Shown: positions 8,880 to 17,926, numbered from the stretch's first letter. The stretch: 35,868 nt of DNA from Candidatus Rifleibacteriota bacterium (GCA_016213885.1 JACQZM010000405.1:1-35868); one strand, 5' to 3'. Translations and numbers: made by a program. Notes: generated by a model not told the origin, from the letters alone.

Positions 8880-9344
8880 ATGTTCGGCGAAACGTTTCTC
8901 ACCACCACGGTCGACACGGTTCTGAAGTGGGCCAGAAAGAACTCCCTCTACCCGATGCCGTTCGGCACGGCGTGCTGCGCCATCGAGTTCATGTCCGTCG
9001 TGTCGAGCCACTACGACCTGGCCCGGTTCGGGGCGGAGGTGGTCCGGTTCTCGCCGCGCCAGGCCGATCTGTTGATCGTCGCCGGGACCGTCTCGTGCAA
9101 GATGGCGCCCGTCCTCAAGACGATCTACGATCAGATGGCGGAGCCCAAGTGGGTCATAGCCATGGGAGTCTGCGCTTCCACGGGCGGCTTCTACGACAAC
9201 TACGCCACGGTCCAGGGGATCGACACGATCATCCCGGTAGACGTCTACGTCGCCGGCTGTCCGCCCCGACCCGAGGCGGTGCTGGACGCGGTCATCAAGA
9301 TCCAGGAGAAGATCGAGAAGGAGCAGCACGCCCCGCTGTTCTGA
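8880..9344 (+). CDS. nuoB: NADH-quinone oxidoreductase subunit B
   Basis: The 154-residue NuoB (PSST/20 kDa) carries iron-sulfur cluster N2, the last electron carrier before quinone. The tandem cysteines are C32-C33 in FGTACCAIE, then C98 in GVCAS, and C127 in VAGCPPRPE. This spacing (65 then 29) matches the cluster ligands of known NuoB proteins. The N-terminus is short, with little before the core. It starts 3 bases after nuoA and is followed by nuoC after 19 bases. Confidence 0.97.
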   Translation: MFGETFLTTTVDTVLKWARKNSLYPMPFGTACCAIEFMSVVSSHYDLARFGAEVVRFSPRQADLLIVAGTVSCKMAPVLKTIYDQMAEPKWVIAMGVCASTGGFYDNYATVQGIDTIIPVDVYVAGCPPRPEAVLDAVIKIQEKIEKEQHAPLF

Positions 9345-9363
9345 TCGGGGGTGCGACGAATCG

Positions 9364-9885
9364 ATGAGTGAAACCACCTGCGCGACCGCAGCCGAGGTCG
9401 GTCTGCTTCTTGCGAACCGGTTCGCCGACGCCGTGACCGAGGGTCCCGGCCCGGTCGGCGACACCTGCCTGTACGTCACCCCGGAGAAGATCGTCGACGT
9501 CGTCAGGGTGCTCAGAGACGAGCAACGGTTCGATTTCTTGATGGACGAGACGTGCGTCGACTACCCTGACCGGGAGCCCCGGTTCGAGGTCATCTACAAT
9601 CTGTACTCCCTGTCGACCGGCGTCCGGGTCTTCCTCAAGGTGAAGGCGGACGACTCGGAGCCCGGCGTGCCGAGCATCACCCCGCTGTACAGGGCGGCCA
9701 ACTGGTTCGAGCGGGAGATCTACGACATGTTCGGCGTGCGGTTCGCCGGCCACCCGGATCTGCGACGGATCCTCCTGTACGAGAGCTTCAAGGGTCACGC
9801 CCTCCGGAAGGATTACGACGCGACGCTCCGGCAGCCGCTGATCGGCCCCGCCGACGGTCCTGACCACGCGAGAAGACACGGATGA
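9364..9885 (+). CDS. nuoC: NADH-quinone oxidoreductase subunit C
   Basis: The 173-residue NuoC (30 kDa subunit) is a structural part of the peripheral arm joining the N2 region. The family signature is REIYDMFGVRFAGHP followed by LRRILL near residue 120. The first 30 residues are weakly conserved, as is normal. It is a separate gene, not fused to nuoD: its TGA overlaps the nuoD ATG in an ATGA, a layout that favours translational coupling. Confidence 0.95.
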   Translation: MSETTCATAAEVGLLLANRFADAVTEGPGPVGDTCLYVTPEKIVDVVRVLRDEQRFDFLMDETCVDYPDREPRFEVIYNLYSLSTGVRVFLKVKADDSEPGVPSITPLYRAANWFEREIYDMFGVRFAGHPDLRRILLYESFKGHALRKDYDATLRQPLIGPADGPDHARRHG

Positions 9886-11087
9886 GCATCATCGATCTGG
9901 ACAACCTCCCCAAGGACTTCCTGGACAGCCGGATGGTGCTGAACATCGGGCCGTCCCACCCGGCCACCCACGGGACGCTCCGGTTCACCGTGGAGCTCGA
10001 CGGAGAGACGATCGTCGAGTGCGCCACCGAGATCGGGTACCTCCACCGGGCGTTCGAGAAGATGTCGGAGAAGGGAACCTACACCCAGGTGATCCCGTAC
10101 ACCGACCGGCTCAACTACTGCTCCGCGATGATCAACAACGTGGGGTTCGCGCTGGCCGTGGAGAAGCTCCTCGACATCGACGTGACCCCCCGGTGCAAGG
10201 CGATCCGGATCATCGTGAACGAGTTCTCCAGGGTCATGGACCACCTGGTCTGCATCGGCGCCTCCGCCGTCGACGTCGGGGCGCTGACCAACTTCTGGTA
10301 CTTCTTCAGGCCCCGGGAAGAGATCTACGACCTCCTGGAGGCGCTCTGCGGCTCGCGGCTCACCACGACCTACACCCGGATCGGCGGTCTCTCCGGCGAC
10401 ATGCCCGACGGGTTCATCGGCCGCTCCAAGGCGGTGCTGGAGCGGATCGACGACTCCCTGGCCATCGTGGACAAGCTGCTGACCAACAACCGGATCTGGA
10501 TCGATCGGACGAGCGGCGTGGGCTCGATCTCCCGGGACGATGCGATCAGCCACAGCTTCACGGGCCCGTGCCTGAGGGCCTGCGGCGTGCCCTACGACCT
10601 CCGGAGGGCCAAGCCCTACCTGGGGTACGAGAACCTGGAGTTCGACATCCCCACCAGGGCCGAGGGCGACTGTTACGCCCGGTACCTGGTGAGGATGGAG
10701 GAGATGCGCCAGAGCCGGCGGATCCTGGCGCAGATCCTCGATCGGGTGCCCGAGGGCCCGATCAACGTCGACCGTCCCGACGTGGTCCTGCCGGAGAAGC
10801 ACCGAACGTACGGCGAGATGGAGGCGTTGATCCGGCAGTTCAAGCTCATCACGGAGGGCATCAAGCCGCCCCCCGGAGAGGTCTATCACGCCACCGAGGG
10901 CGGCAACGGAGAGCTGGGCTTCTACATCGTCTCCGACGGGACCGGCAAGCCGTACCGGGTGCGGGTCCGGCCACCCTGCTTCCCGATCCTGTCGGCGTTC
11001 GACAGGATGATGGAAGGCCAGATGATCGCCGATCTCGTGGCGACGCTGGGCTCCATCAACATCATCGTAGGTGAGCTGGACCGCTAG
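9882..11087 (+). CDS. nuoD: NADH-quinone oxidoreductase subunit D
   Basis: The 401-residue NuoD (49 kDa subunit) forms the quinone-reaction chamber with NuoB. GPSHPATHG, with quinone-site histidines, occurs at residues about 24-32, followed by EIGYLHRAFEK. Later come RIGGLSGDMP and, near the C-terminus, VRPPCFPILSAFD and the GSINIIVGELDR end that is normal for this family. Length is typical. Start ATG at 9882 overlaps the nuoC stop. nuoE follows 19 bases after its stop. Confidence 0.97.
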   Translation: MSIIDLDNLPKDFLDSRMVLNIGPSHPATHGTLRFTVELDGETIVECATEIGYLHRAFEKMSEKGTYTQVIPYTDRLNYCSAMINNVGFALAVEKLLDIDVTPRCKAIRIIVNEFSRVMDHLVCIGASAVDVGALTNFWYFFRPREEIYDLLEALCGSRLTTTYTRIGGLSGDMPDGFIGRSKAVLERIDDSLAIVDKLLTNNRIWIDRTSGVGSISRDDAISHSFTGPCLRACGVPYDLRRAKPYLGYENLEFDIPTRAEGDCYARYLVRMEEMRQSRRILAQILDRVPEGPINVDRPDVVLPEKHRTYGEMEALIRQFKLITEGIKPPPGEVYHATEGGNGELGFYIVSDGTGKPYRVRVRPPCFPILSAFDRMMEGQMIADLVATLGSINIIVGELDR

Positions 11088-11106
11088 AAAGGAACCTGGT
11101 TCGAAG

Positions 11107-11595
11107 ATGTCCGGTGAATCCAACGAGATCCGGTTCTCCCAGAAGGCCAAGGACCGCCTGGCCTGGTACCTGACCCGTTACCCGACGCGCCAGGCCGCGC
11201 TGCTTCCAGCGCTCCGGCTGGCCCAGGAGGAGTTCGGCCACCTGACGCACCCGGTGATGGACTACGTGGCGGGGCAGCTGGAGCTTCCGCCGGTGACGGT
11301 CTACGAGGCGGCCACCTTCTACACGATGTACCACAAGAAGCCGGTGGGGGAGCACTGCGTCTACGTGTGCACCAACGTCACGTGCTTCCTCAAGGGTGCG
11401 GACCAGCTGCTCGAGTACCTCTCCGGCAAGCTCGGGATCCGCCCGGGCCAGGCCACCGCCGACGGGAAGATCACCCTCTTCTCGGTGGAGTGCCTGGGCA
11501 ACTGCGACAAGGCGCCGACCGTGCAGATCGACGACGACTACCACGATTGCGTCACGACCGAGTCGGCCGACCGGCTCCTGGAGAAGCTCCGCTAG
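11107..11595 (+). CDS. nuoE: NADH-quinone oxidoreductase subunit E
   Basis: The 162-residue NuoE (24 kDa, thioredoxin-like) binds the [2Fe-2S] cluster N1a in the NADH dehydrogenase module. Ligands are C88 and C93 (CTNVTC) and C129 and C133 (CLGNC). The helical N-terminal part with LTHPVMDYVA and ATFYTMYHKKP matches the family. ATG at 11107 is used: AAAGGA lies 13 bases upstream, just after the nuoD stop. Instead of nuoF, a GNAT-family gene follows. Confidence 0.96.
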   Translation: MSGESNEIRFSQKAKDRLAWYLTRYPTRQAALLPALRLAQEEFGHLTHPVMDYVAGQLELPPVTVYEAATFYTMYHKKPVGEHCVYVCTNVTCFLKGADQLLEYLSGKLGIRPGQATADGKITLFSVECLGNCDKAPTVQIDDDYHDCVTTESADRLLEKLR

Positions 11596-11615
11596 TCGCC
11601 GAGGTGGCTCCAGCA

Positions 11616-12206
11616 ATGAACGACAAGATCGAGAAGAGTGCGGTGCGAGAGCCGCGGGCCCTTGCCCCGAGCGCGCCGCCGTCGGGCCGGCGGACCCACC
11701 TCAGGGTCATCACGCCGGAGGATCTGCCTCTGATCGAGCAGTGGTGGGAAGAGCCGGAGGCCAACTACCTGGACGGCGGCGACACCGGAGGGCCCTCCTA
11801 CCAGTTCCGGAACGGCTTCAAGAACCGGGTGCTCCAGGGGCGGGAGACGAACTGGTTCGTGATCGAGACGCTGGCCACCCCGCCCGGGCCGGTGGGCTAC
11901 CTGCTGTATCGAACGTACCCGGAGGAGCAAAACTCCGCCGAGGTGGCGGTGCGACTCTCCCGCTCCTCTTGGGGAATGGGGTACGGTAGCGAGGCGTTCG
12001 GCCTGTTCATCGACCATCTTTTTCGCGTTCTGGGGTTCCAGCAGATCTGGCTCACGGTGTACATCTTCAATCCCCGGGCGATCCGGATCTACGAGAAGGC
12101 CGGGTTCCGGGAGGAGGCGACGTTCGCCGACGAGAAGGGGCTGGAGCTCCTCAAGATGACCCTCACCAGGAGCGAATACGAGCGGAAGAGAAGATGCCAG
12201 AACTGA
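11616..12206 (+). CDS. GNAT-family N-acetyltransferase inside the nuo operon
   Basis: The 196-residue protein is a RimJ/RimL-like GNAT acetyltransferase, an enzyme class that moves an acetyl group from acetyl-CoA to an amine. Residues about 30-60 hold the opening strand-helix LRVITPEDLPLIEQWWEE. The acetyl-CoA pyrophosphate loop is WGMGYGSEA (about residues 122-130). The end has VYIFNPRAIRIYEKAGFR, a common GNAT C-terminal motif. The first 25 residues are charged and probably disordered. GAGGTGG lies upstream of the ATG. Its last 13 bases overlap the nuoF start, so its translation is tied to the operon. The substrate is unknown; a complex I or ribosomal-protein N-terminus is possible but speculative. 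Confidence 0.9.
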   Translation: MNDKIEKSAVREPRALAPSAPPSGRRTHLRVITPEDLPLIEQWWEEPEANYLDGGDTGGPSYQFRNGFKNRVLQGRETNWFVIETLATPPGPVGYLLYRTYPEEQNSAEVAVRLSRSSWGMGYGSEAFGLFIDHLFRVLGFQQIWLTVYIFNPRAIRIYEKAGFREEATFADEKGLELLKMTLTRSEYERKRRCQN

Positions 12207-13486
12207 TCCTGACGAAAGACCTGGACGTCCCTGACTACCACCGCCTGGCCGGCTACCGGTCCAGGGGCGGGTACGGCGCCCTCAAGAAGGCGCTGGATGA
12301 GATGACCCCGGCGACCGTGGGGGCCGAGGTGAAGAAGGCGAGCCTCCGGGGCCGCGGCGGGGCCGGCTTCCCGGCCGGGACGAAGTGGGGGTTCATCCCG
12401 GCCCAGACGGAGAAGCCCAAGTACCTGTGCGTGAACGCCGACGAGGGCGAACCGGGCACGTTCAAGGACAAGGTCATCATGGAGCGGGCGCCCCACATGC
12501 TCATCGAGGGGATCATCCTCTCGTGCTGGGCCGTGGGGATCCACCACGCCTACATCTACATCCGGGGCGAGTTCGTGAAGGCCCGGAAGATCCTCCAGGC
12601 GGCGGTGGACGAGTGCTACGCCGAGGGGATCCTGGGCCCGAAGGTCATGGGCAAGGAGTTCTGCCTCGACGTGACCGTCCATGCCGGCGCCGGGGCCTAC
12701 ATCTGCGGCGAGGAGACCGGGCTGATCGAGTCTCTGGAGGGGAAGCCCGGCAAGCCCCGGATCAAGCCACCGTTCCCGGCCCTGGTGGGGTTGTTCGGCT
12801 GTTCCACCGTGGTGAACAACGTGGAGACCCTGGCGTTCGTTCCCCACATCATCGAACGGGGCGCCGACTGGTTCCTGAAGATCGGGTCCGAGAGGAACCC
12901 GGGCACCCGGCTGTTCGGCGTCTCCGGCTGTGTCGTGAAGCCCGGTGTGTTCGAGCTCCCCATGGGCACGACGCTCAGGGAGATCATCTACACCCACGCC
13001 GGCGGCCTGCCCGAGGGGCGGACGCTCAAGGGGGTCATCCCCGGCGGCGTGTCCGCGCCGATTCTGACCCCCGACGAGATCGACACGAAGGCCGATTTCG
13101 ACTCGCTGGCGGCCAAGAAGTCCATGGCCGGCTCGGGCGGTCTCATCGTGATCGATGACTCGGTGTGCATGGTCCGGCTTCTGGCCCGGATCGCGCGGTT
13201 CTTCGCCCACGAGTCGTGCGGACAGTGCACGCCGTGCAGGGAGGGCACCGACTGGGCGTTCAAGGTGGTCAGCCGGATCGAGCGCGGGGAGGGGCAACCG
13301 GGCGACGTGGACAAGCTGGCCTCCATCGCCACCAGCTTCGCCGGCATCACGATCTGCGTCCTGGCCGACGCTGCGGCCGGACCGATTCTCTCGTTCGTGC
13401 AGAAGTACCGGGAGGAGTTCGACCTACACGTGACCGAAAAACGGTGCCCCCTGGAGAACAAGGCGCCCTCCAGGCCAGGTCCCTGA
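12194..13486 (+). CDS. nuoF: NADH-quinone oxidoreductase subunit F
   Basis: The 430-residue NuoF (51 kDa subunit) binds NADH, FMN and one [4Fe-4S] cluster (N3). The glycine loop GRGGAGFPAG is at about residues 53-62, then ADEGEPGTFKD, then the GAGAYICGEETGLIESLEG segment near residue 165. The cluster ligands lie in SCGQCTPCREG (about C342, C345 and C348), with a fourth cysteine about 40 residues later. Length is typical. It overlaps the GNAT gene by 13 bases; nuoG begins 71 bases later. Confidence 0.97.
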   Translation: MPELILTKDLDVPDYHRLAGYRSRGGYGALKKALDEMTPATVGAEVKKASLRGRGGAGFPAGTKWGFIPAQTEKPKYLCVNADEGEPGTFKDKVIMERAPHMLIEGIILSCWAVGIHHAYIYIRGEFVKARKILQAAVDECYAEGILGPKVMGKEFCLDVTVHAGAGAYICGEETGLIESLEGKPGKPRIKPPFPALVGLFGCSTVVNNVETLAFVPHIIERGADWFLKIGSERNPGTRLFGVSGCVVKPGVFELPMGTTLREIIYTHAGGLPEGRTLKGVIPGGVSAPILTPDEIDTKADFDSLAAKKSMAGSGGLIVIDDSVCMVRLLARIARFFAHESCGQCTPCREGTDWAFKVVSRIERGEGQPGDVDKLASIATSFAGITICVLADAAAGPILSFVQKYREEFDLHVTEKRCPLENKAPSRPGP

Positions 13487-13557
13487 ACCGGAGCCTCCGG
13501 GATCCAGAACGTGACCACGTCGATTCGGTGGCGTCGCATCGAGAAGAGAGCGAGACC

Positions 13558-15234
13558 ATGCCAAAGGTGACGATCGATGGTCGGGAGATAGAGGTCGAAC
13601 CGGGGACGACCATCATTCAAGCCGCCGCCAGACTGGGGGTCAAGATCCCCCACTACTGCTGGCATCCCCGGCTGTCCGTGGCGGGCAACTGCCGCATGTG
13701 CCTCGTGGAGGTCGAGAAGGCGCCCAAGCTCATGACCGCCTGTTCCACCCCGATCGAACGGGACGGGATGGTGGTCCACACCCGGAGCGCCAAGGTGAAA
13801 GAGGCCCAGGGAACGGTGCTCGAGTTCCTCTTGCTCAATCATCCGCTGGACTGCCCGATCTGCGACAAGGCCGGGGAGTGCAGGCTGCAGGACCTCTACT
13901 TCGAACACTCCCGTCGGGACAGCCGGCTCGGCCCGGACGAGAAGGTGCACAAGCCGAAGAACGTCGACATCGGCGACCACATCGTCCTGGACGTGGAGCG
14001 CTGCATCCTGTGCACCCGATGCGTCCGGTTCATGCGGGAGTTCGCCAAGGACCCGGTGCTGGGGATCATCGAGCGCGGCGATCACAGCGAGATCACCATC
14101 TTCCCCGCGAGACGCCTGTCGTCGCGATACTCCCTCAACACCACCGACATCTGCCCGGTCGGCGCGCTGACCTCCAAGGAGTTCAGGTTCGCCCAGCGGG
14201 TCTGGTTCTTGAAGCACACCCGGTCGGTCTGTCCCCACTGCTCGGCGGGCTGTCCGGTGATCCTCGACCACAACCGGGGCCAGATCTACCGGATGATGCC
14301 TGGAGAGCGGGACGGGCTGGCCGTCTGGCTGTGCGACCCCGGTCGACTCGGCTACACGTGCGTGAACGACGAGAAGCGCCCGGTGGCGCCGCTGCTGGCG
14401 CCGCCGGAGGGTCGGGCCGACCAGGTGTCCACCACCTGGGCCGAGGCGCTCGCCGCGGTCTCCGCCGGGTTCCAGGAGCACCTGGGCAAGGCCGGGCCGA
14501 ACTCCGTGGCGGGCATCTTCTCCAACTGGTGCACGAACGAGGAGGTGTTCGCGTTCACCAGGCTCATGACTCGCGGCATCGGCACGGCCAGCGTGGCGTG
14601 TCACAAGCCGCTCAGGGGGCTCGTGGACTCCGGGGCCCCGGACGGTATCCTGATCCGGGAGGACAAGAACCCCAACACGCGGGGCGCCTCCGAGATCCCC
14701 ACGCTCATGAAGAAAGAGCCGAAGGCGCTGACCGACATCTTCGATGGCCTCATGAGCGGGAAGATCAAGGCGCTCTGGGTCGTGGACCCGGACCTGCTGG
14801 GGCGGATCCCGGAGGGGAAGGAGCGCAAGCGCGCCCAGGATGCTCTCAAGAAGGCGAAGCTGCTGGTCGTCCAGAGCCCGTTCGTCAACGCCACCTCTCG
14901 TCTGGCCGACGTCCACCTGGTGAGCGCCCCGTGGACCGAGAAGGAAGGGACGTTCACCAACGTGGAAGGGCTGGTGCAGAAGATCAACCGGGCCCATGGG
15001 CCCAGGGGAGAGGCGCTGCCCGATCTGGCGATCTTCCAGAGGCTCGCCGACGCGATGCAGATCAACGTCGACGTGGCGGAGCCTGCCCACGTCTTCGGCG
15101 AGCTGGCAACGGCGGTGGCCAGCTTCCGAGGCATCAAGTACAAGGACCTGGATCGGGGCCACGGAAAGCTCAGGGCGCCCGACCCGGCAGGCGGAAAGCA
15201 GCCGGAGAAGGACGGCGACACGAAGACCCCATGA
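13558..15234 (+). CDS. nuoG: NADH-quinone oxidoreductase subunit G, short form
   Basis: The 558-residue NuoG is a chain of iron-sulfur clusters in the peripheral arm. The [2Fe-2S] ligands are C34, C45, C48 and C62. A His/Cys3 cluster is at HPLDCPICDKAGEC. A further [4Fe-4S] set is CILCTRC plus the cysteine in ICPVGAL. An extra set, CPHCSAGC plus a cysteine 26 residues later, resembles the optional N7 site. After that only about 300 residues of molybdopterin-oxidoreductase-like domain remain, where most family members carry several hundred more. The end is a charged tail. ATG at 13558 puts the ferredoxin fold at the N-terminus. Its stop overlaps the nuoH ATG. Confidence 0.94.
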   Translation: MPKVTIDGREIEVEPGTTIIQAAARLGVKIPHYCWHPRLSVAGNCRMCLVEVEKAPKLMTACSTPIERDGMVVHTRSAKVKEAQGTVLEFLLLNHPLDCPICDKAGECRLQDLYFEHSRRDSRLGPDEKVHKPKNVDIGDHIVLDVERCILCTRCVRFMREFAKDPVLGIIERGDHSEITIFPARRLSSRYSLNTTDICPVGALTSKEFRFAQRVWFLKHTRSVCPHCSAGCPVILDHNRGQIYRMMPGERDGLAVWLCDPGRLGYTCVNDEKRPVAPLLAPPEGRADQVSTTWAEALAAVSAGFQEHLGKAGPNSVAGIFSNWCTNEEVFAFTRLMTRGIGTASVACHKPLRGLVDSGAPDGILIREDKNPNTRGASEIPTLMKKEPKALTDIFDGLMSGKIKALWVVDPDLLGRIPEGKERKRAQDALKKAKLLVVQSPFVNATSRLADVHLVSAPWTEKEGTFTNVEGLVQKINRAHGPRGEALPDLAIFQRLADAMQINVDVAEPAHVFGELATAVASFRGIKYKDLDRGHGKLRAPDPAGGKQPEKDGDTKTP

Positions 15235-16331
15235 ACCTCTCGAGACTTCTCGACGTCGAGTTCCTGGCGATGGTCGCCAAGGTCATCGTCATCCCGGTGG
15301 TCTTGATGCAGGCCGTGCCGCTCATGGTCTGGGTCGAGCGCAGAGGGAGCGCCTTCATCCAGGACCGGCTGGGCCCCTGCCGGGCCCAGGTGCTGGGCTT
15401 CAGGTTCTGGGGGTTGCTCCACCTCCTGGCCGATGCGGTGAAGGTCATCAGCAAGGAGAGCATCATCCCGACCAGGGCCAACCGGTTCTACTTCCTGCTT
15501 GCCCCGATCCTGGTGGTGGTCACGGCGCTGATGGCGTATGCCGTGATTCCGGTGGCCGACACCGTGACCTGGTCCGATGCGAAAGGCCGCCACGAGATAG
15601 CCATGTCGGCGGCCCAGGTGGACGGTGGCATCGTCTACGTGTTCGCCATCGCCAGCCTCGGCGTTCTCGGGATCATGCTCGCGGGCTGGTCCTCCGGTTC
15701 GAAGTACCCGCTGCTCGGAGCGCTCCGGGTGGCGAGCCAGATGCTGTCGTACGAGGTCTCCTTGGGCCTGTCACTGGTGGGAGCGCTGCTGATCTACGGG
15801 TCCCTCGATCCCAACGAGATCGTCAGGAGCCAGGGGCACCTGTTCCTGGGGGTCGTCCCGTGGTGGGGCATCCTGTTCCAGCCGATCGGGTTCATCCTGT
15901 TCCTGGTGGTCGGTTTCGCCGAGTGCAACCGCACTCCGTTCGACCTGCCGGAGGGCGAGTCGGAGCTGGTCGCCGGCTACCACACGGAGTACTCCGGGAT
16001 GAAGTTCTCCCTGTTCTACCTGGGCGAATACGTCGCCATGATGACCTTCTCGAGCCTTCTCGTGACGGTCTACCTGGGCGGCTGGCAGGTGCCCTGGCTC
16101 CCCACCCAGCGACTGGTCGCCCTGGGGGGTCCTCTCCTGGCCGCGGGGTTGCAGATCGGCGCCTTCGTGGCCAAGGTGGCGCTCTTCATGTGGCTGTTCG
16201 TGTGGGTGCGCTGGACGGTCCCGCGTTTCCGCTACGATCAGCTGATGCGGCTGGGGTGGAAGGTCATCCTGCCGCTCTCTCTGGCCAATATCGCCGTCAC
16301 GGCTCTTGTCGCGCCGCTTTTGCTACGCTGA
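15231..16331 (+). CDS. nuoH: NADH-quinone oxidoreductase subunit H
   Basis: The 366-residue NuoH (ND1-like) is a membrane subunit lining the quinone entry path. Eight or so hydrophobic helices are visible. The family's ERRGSAFIQDRLGP loop is near residue 30, and the acidic FDLPEGESELVAGYHTEYSG loop near residue 240. The ATG overlaps the nuoG stop (ATGA). It ends 24 bases before nuoI. Confidence 0.97.
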   Translation: MNLSRLLDVEFLAMVAKVIVIPVVLMQAVPLMVWVERRGSAFIQDRLGPCRAQVLGFRFWGLLHLLADAVKVISKESIIPTRANRFYFLLAPILVVVTALMAYAVIPVADTVTWSDAKGRHEIAMSAAQVDGGIVYVFAIASLGVLGIMLAGWSSGSKYPLLGALRVASQMLSYEVSLGLSLVGALLIYGSLDPNEIVRSQGHLFLGVVPWWGILFQPIGFILFLVVGFAECNRTPFDLPEGESELVAGYHTEYSGMKFSLFYLGEYVAMMTFSSLLVTVYLGGWQVPWLPTQRLVALGGPLLAAGLQIGAFVAKVALFMWLFVWVRWTVPRFRYDQLMRLGWKVILPLSLANIAVTALVAPLLLR

Positions 16332-16355
16332 TTCCCCGCTAGAGGGAGCCGGCGA

Positions 16356-16904
16356 GTGGATGGATCTATGGAACAGACGAAGAACGAGCTGAGCTGGGGG
16401 ATCAGGGTCTACCTGCTCGAGATCGTGAAGGGGCTTGCGGCCACCATTTCGCGCATGCTGGGAAACCTCCTCGATCGCCGCCGCATCCCCACGATCTGCT
16501 ACCCGGAGGAGCGACGGCCGATCTCGATCCGGCTGAGGGCCAAGCACAGGCTGCTGGTCAGGCCCGACGGAAAGCCCCGGTGCGTGGCGTGCATGCTGTG
16601 CGCCACGGCGTGTCCCGCCGAGTGCATCTACATCGATGCGGCGGAGGAGCCGGACAAGACCATCGAGAAGTACCCGAAGCAGTTCAGGATCGATCTGTTG
16701 AGGTGCGTCTACTGCGGATACTGTCAGGAGGCCTGTCCGTGCGACGCCATTCGCATGGACACCGGCATCTACGAGATCACGGGCTACGACCGGAGTGCAT
16801 TCTTCATCGAACGGGAGGCTCTGCTCGCCGGGAAGCCGATGCCCGGCGTACCGGACGTGCCGCTGCCGAAGACTCTGCCCGGGCTCCGGATCGGCGAGCG
16901 CTAG
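16356..16904 (+). CDS. nuoI: NADH-quinone oxidoreductase subunit I
   Basis: The 182-residue NuoI (TYKY, 23 kDa) holds clusters N6a and N6b. Two ferredoxin motifs are visible: CVACMLCATACP and CVYCGYCQEACP. An N-terminal amphipathic helix comes before them. A GTG at 16356 with AGAGGGAG about 8 bases upstream is preferred; an in-frame ATG at 16368 is the alternative. It is the last recognisable nuo gene of this cluster: no J to N follows. Confidence 0.96.
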   Translation: MDGSMEQTKNELSWGIRVYLLEIVKGLAATISRMLGNLLDRRRIPTICYPEERRPISIRLRAKHRLLVRPDGKPRCVACMLCATACPAECIYIDAAEEPDKTIEKYPKQFRIDLLRCVYCGYCQEACPCDAIRMDTGIYEITGYDRSAFFIEREALLAGKPMPGVPDVPLPKTLPGLRIGER

Positions 16905-16966
16905 ACTCCCGCCCACGCTCGAGAGGCTGCGCTTCCGACGAACCGGGTCGAGGGAGGATGATGACC

Positions 16967-17281
16967 ATGGCCTCGAGGGGGAGCTCCTGGGTGTTCTTGC
17001 CGATCGCCATCGGGATCATGCTCCTGCAGCTGGTGGCCGTGGTGGCGCTCGTCGTGACCGGGTCGTGGGCCTCGGAGCCGCCGGCGCTCTTGCTCACCAT
17101 CAATCCGATCGTGGGATGGGTGGGCGGGCTCGATCGATATCCGATCTTCTCCCGGGAGCTGTTCGATTCGTGGATCAGCCATGGCGCGGCCCTGTTCGGC
17201 GCCTCCAACGTCCTGGCGTTCGCGACCATCCAGTGGCTGGGGCTGGGCCTGGTGGCGGACCTGATCAGACAGAACCGGTAG
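16967..17281 (+). CDS. Small two-helix membrane protein, unknown function
   Basis: The 104-residue product has hydrophobic helices at about residues 8-32 (FLPIAIGIMLLQLVAVVALV) and 75-95. It has no cysteines and no recognised domain. Three ATG codons (16958, 16961, 16967) are in frame. The third has GAGGGAGG at a good distance, so it is preferred. It sits 62 bases after nuoI and 21 bases before ubiX, in the same direction, so it may be part of the operon. It is not nuoJ or nuoK by length or pattern. Confidence 0.65.
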   Translation: MASRGSSWVFLPIAIGIMLLQLVAVVALVVTGSWASEPPALLLTINPIVGWVGGLDRYPIFSRELFDSWISHGAALFGASNVLAFATIQWLGLGLVADLIRQNR

Positions 17282-17302
17282 CATTGCTCGAGGCCGGCCG
17301 CC

Positions 17303-17926
17303 ATGGAGAGATCCGACCAGCCCGTCGTCGTCGCCGTCACCGGCGCGTCCGGCTCCGTCTACGGACGCCGGGTCGTCACGGCGCTGCTCTCGCTGGGTCA
17401 CCCGGTTCACCTCGTGTTCAGCGAGGCGGGCCTCGCCACCTGGCGGCACGAGCTGGGTGAGGTGTTCGAGCCCGGGTCGCTGGCGCCCGGCGAGCTGAGG
17501 CGGCTCCTGGTCGTGCACCGGGTGGACGACCTGTTCGCGCCCATCGCCTCGGGGTCGTTCCCCCACCGGGGAATGGTCGTGGCTCCGTGCTCCACCAGGA
17601 CGCTGGCAGCCGTGGCTGGCGGTCTCTCGTCGAACCTCATCACCCGGGCGGCCGACGTCTGCTTGAAAGAACGACGGTCGCTGGTCCTGGTGGTCCGGGA
17701 GACGCCGCTCTCGGCGGTCCATCTGGAGAACATGCTCACGGTGACCCGGGCCGGAGCGATGGTGCTTCCGGCCTGTCCCGGGTTCTACCACCGGCCCCGG
17801 ACCGTCGACGAGATGGTGGGTTTCGTGGCGGCCAGGGCGCTGGACCACGTGGTCCCGGGCCACGGGCTCGGGACCGTCTGGAATCCGGCGCCGGCCGCCG
17901 CGACGGCCGGCAACGTCTTCGAATAG
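17303..17926 (+). CDS. ubiX: Flavin prenyltransferase UbiX
   Basis: The 207-residue protein matches UbiX/Pad1, which attaches a dimethylallyl group to FMN to make the prenyl-FMN cofactor of UbiD-type decarboxylases. The Rossmann-like start VTGASGSVYGRR (residues about 11-22) is typical. Later motifs APIASGSF, VVAPCSTRTLAAVAGG, RRSLVLVVRETPLS and LPACPGFYHRP are those expected in the active site and FMN pocket. No ubiD is in this window. It follows the small membrane protein by 21 bases and the nuo genes by about 400, linking it to quinone supply by context. The gene ends before a strong hairpin. Confidence 0.95.
   Translation: MERSDQPVVVAVTGASGSVYGRRVVTALLSLGHPVHLVFSEAGLATWRHELGEVFEPGSLAPGELRRLLVVHRVDDLFAPIASGSFPHRGMVVAPCSTRTLAAVAGGLSSNLITRAADVCLKERRSLVLVVRETPLSAVHLENMLTVTRAGAMVLPACPGFYHRPRTVDEMVGFVAARALDHVVPGHGLGTVWNPAPAAATAGNVFE

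Noticed and set aside
12988..15162. Minus-strand open frame of 724 codons
   Set aside because: Antisense to nuoF/nuoG; Asp/His/Arg-rich shadow.
16967..17281. Small membrane protein as nuoJ or nuoK
   Set aside because: Only two helices and no conserved motifs of either subunit.
17271..17290. TAGCAT just before ubiX as a separate promoter
   Set aside because: Overlaps the stop codon of the preceding gene and has only a 3-of-6 -35 match.
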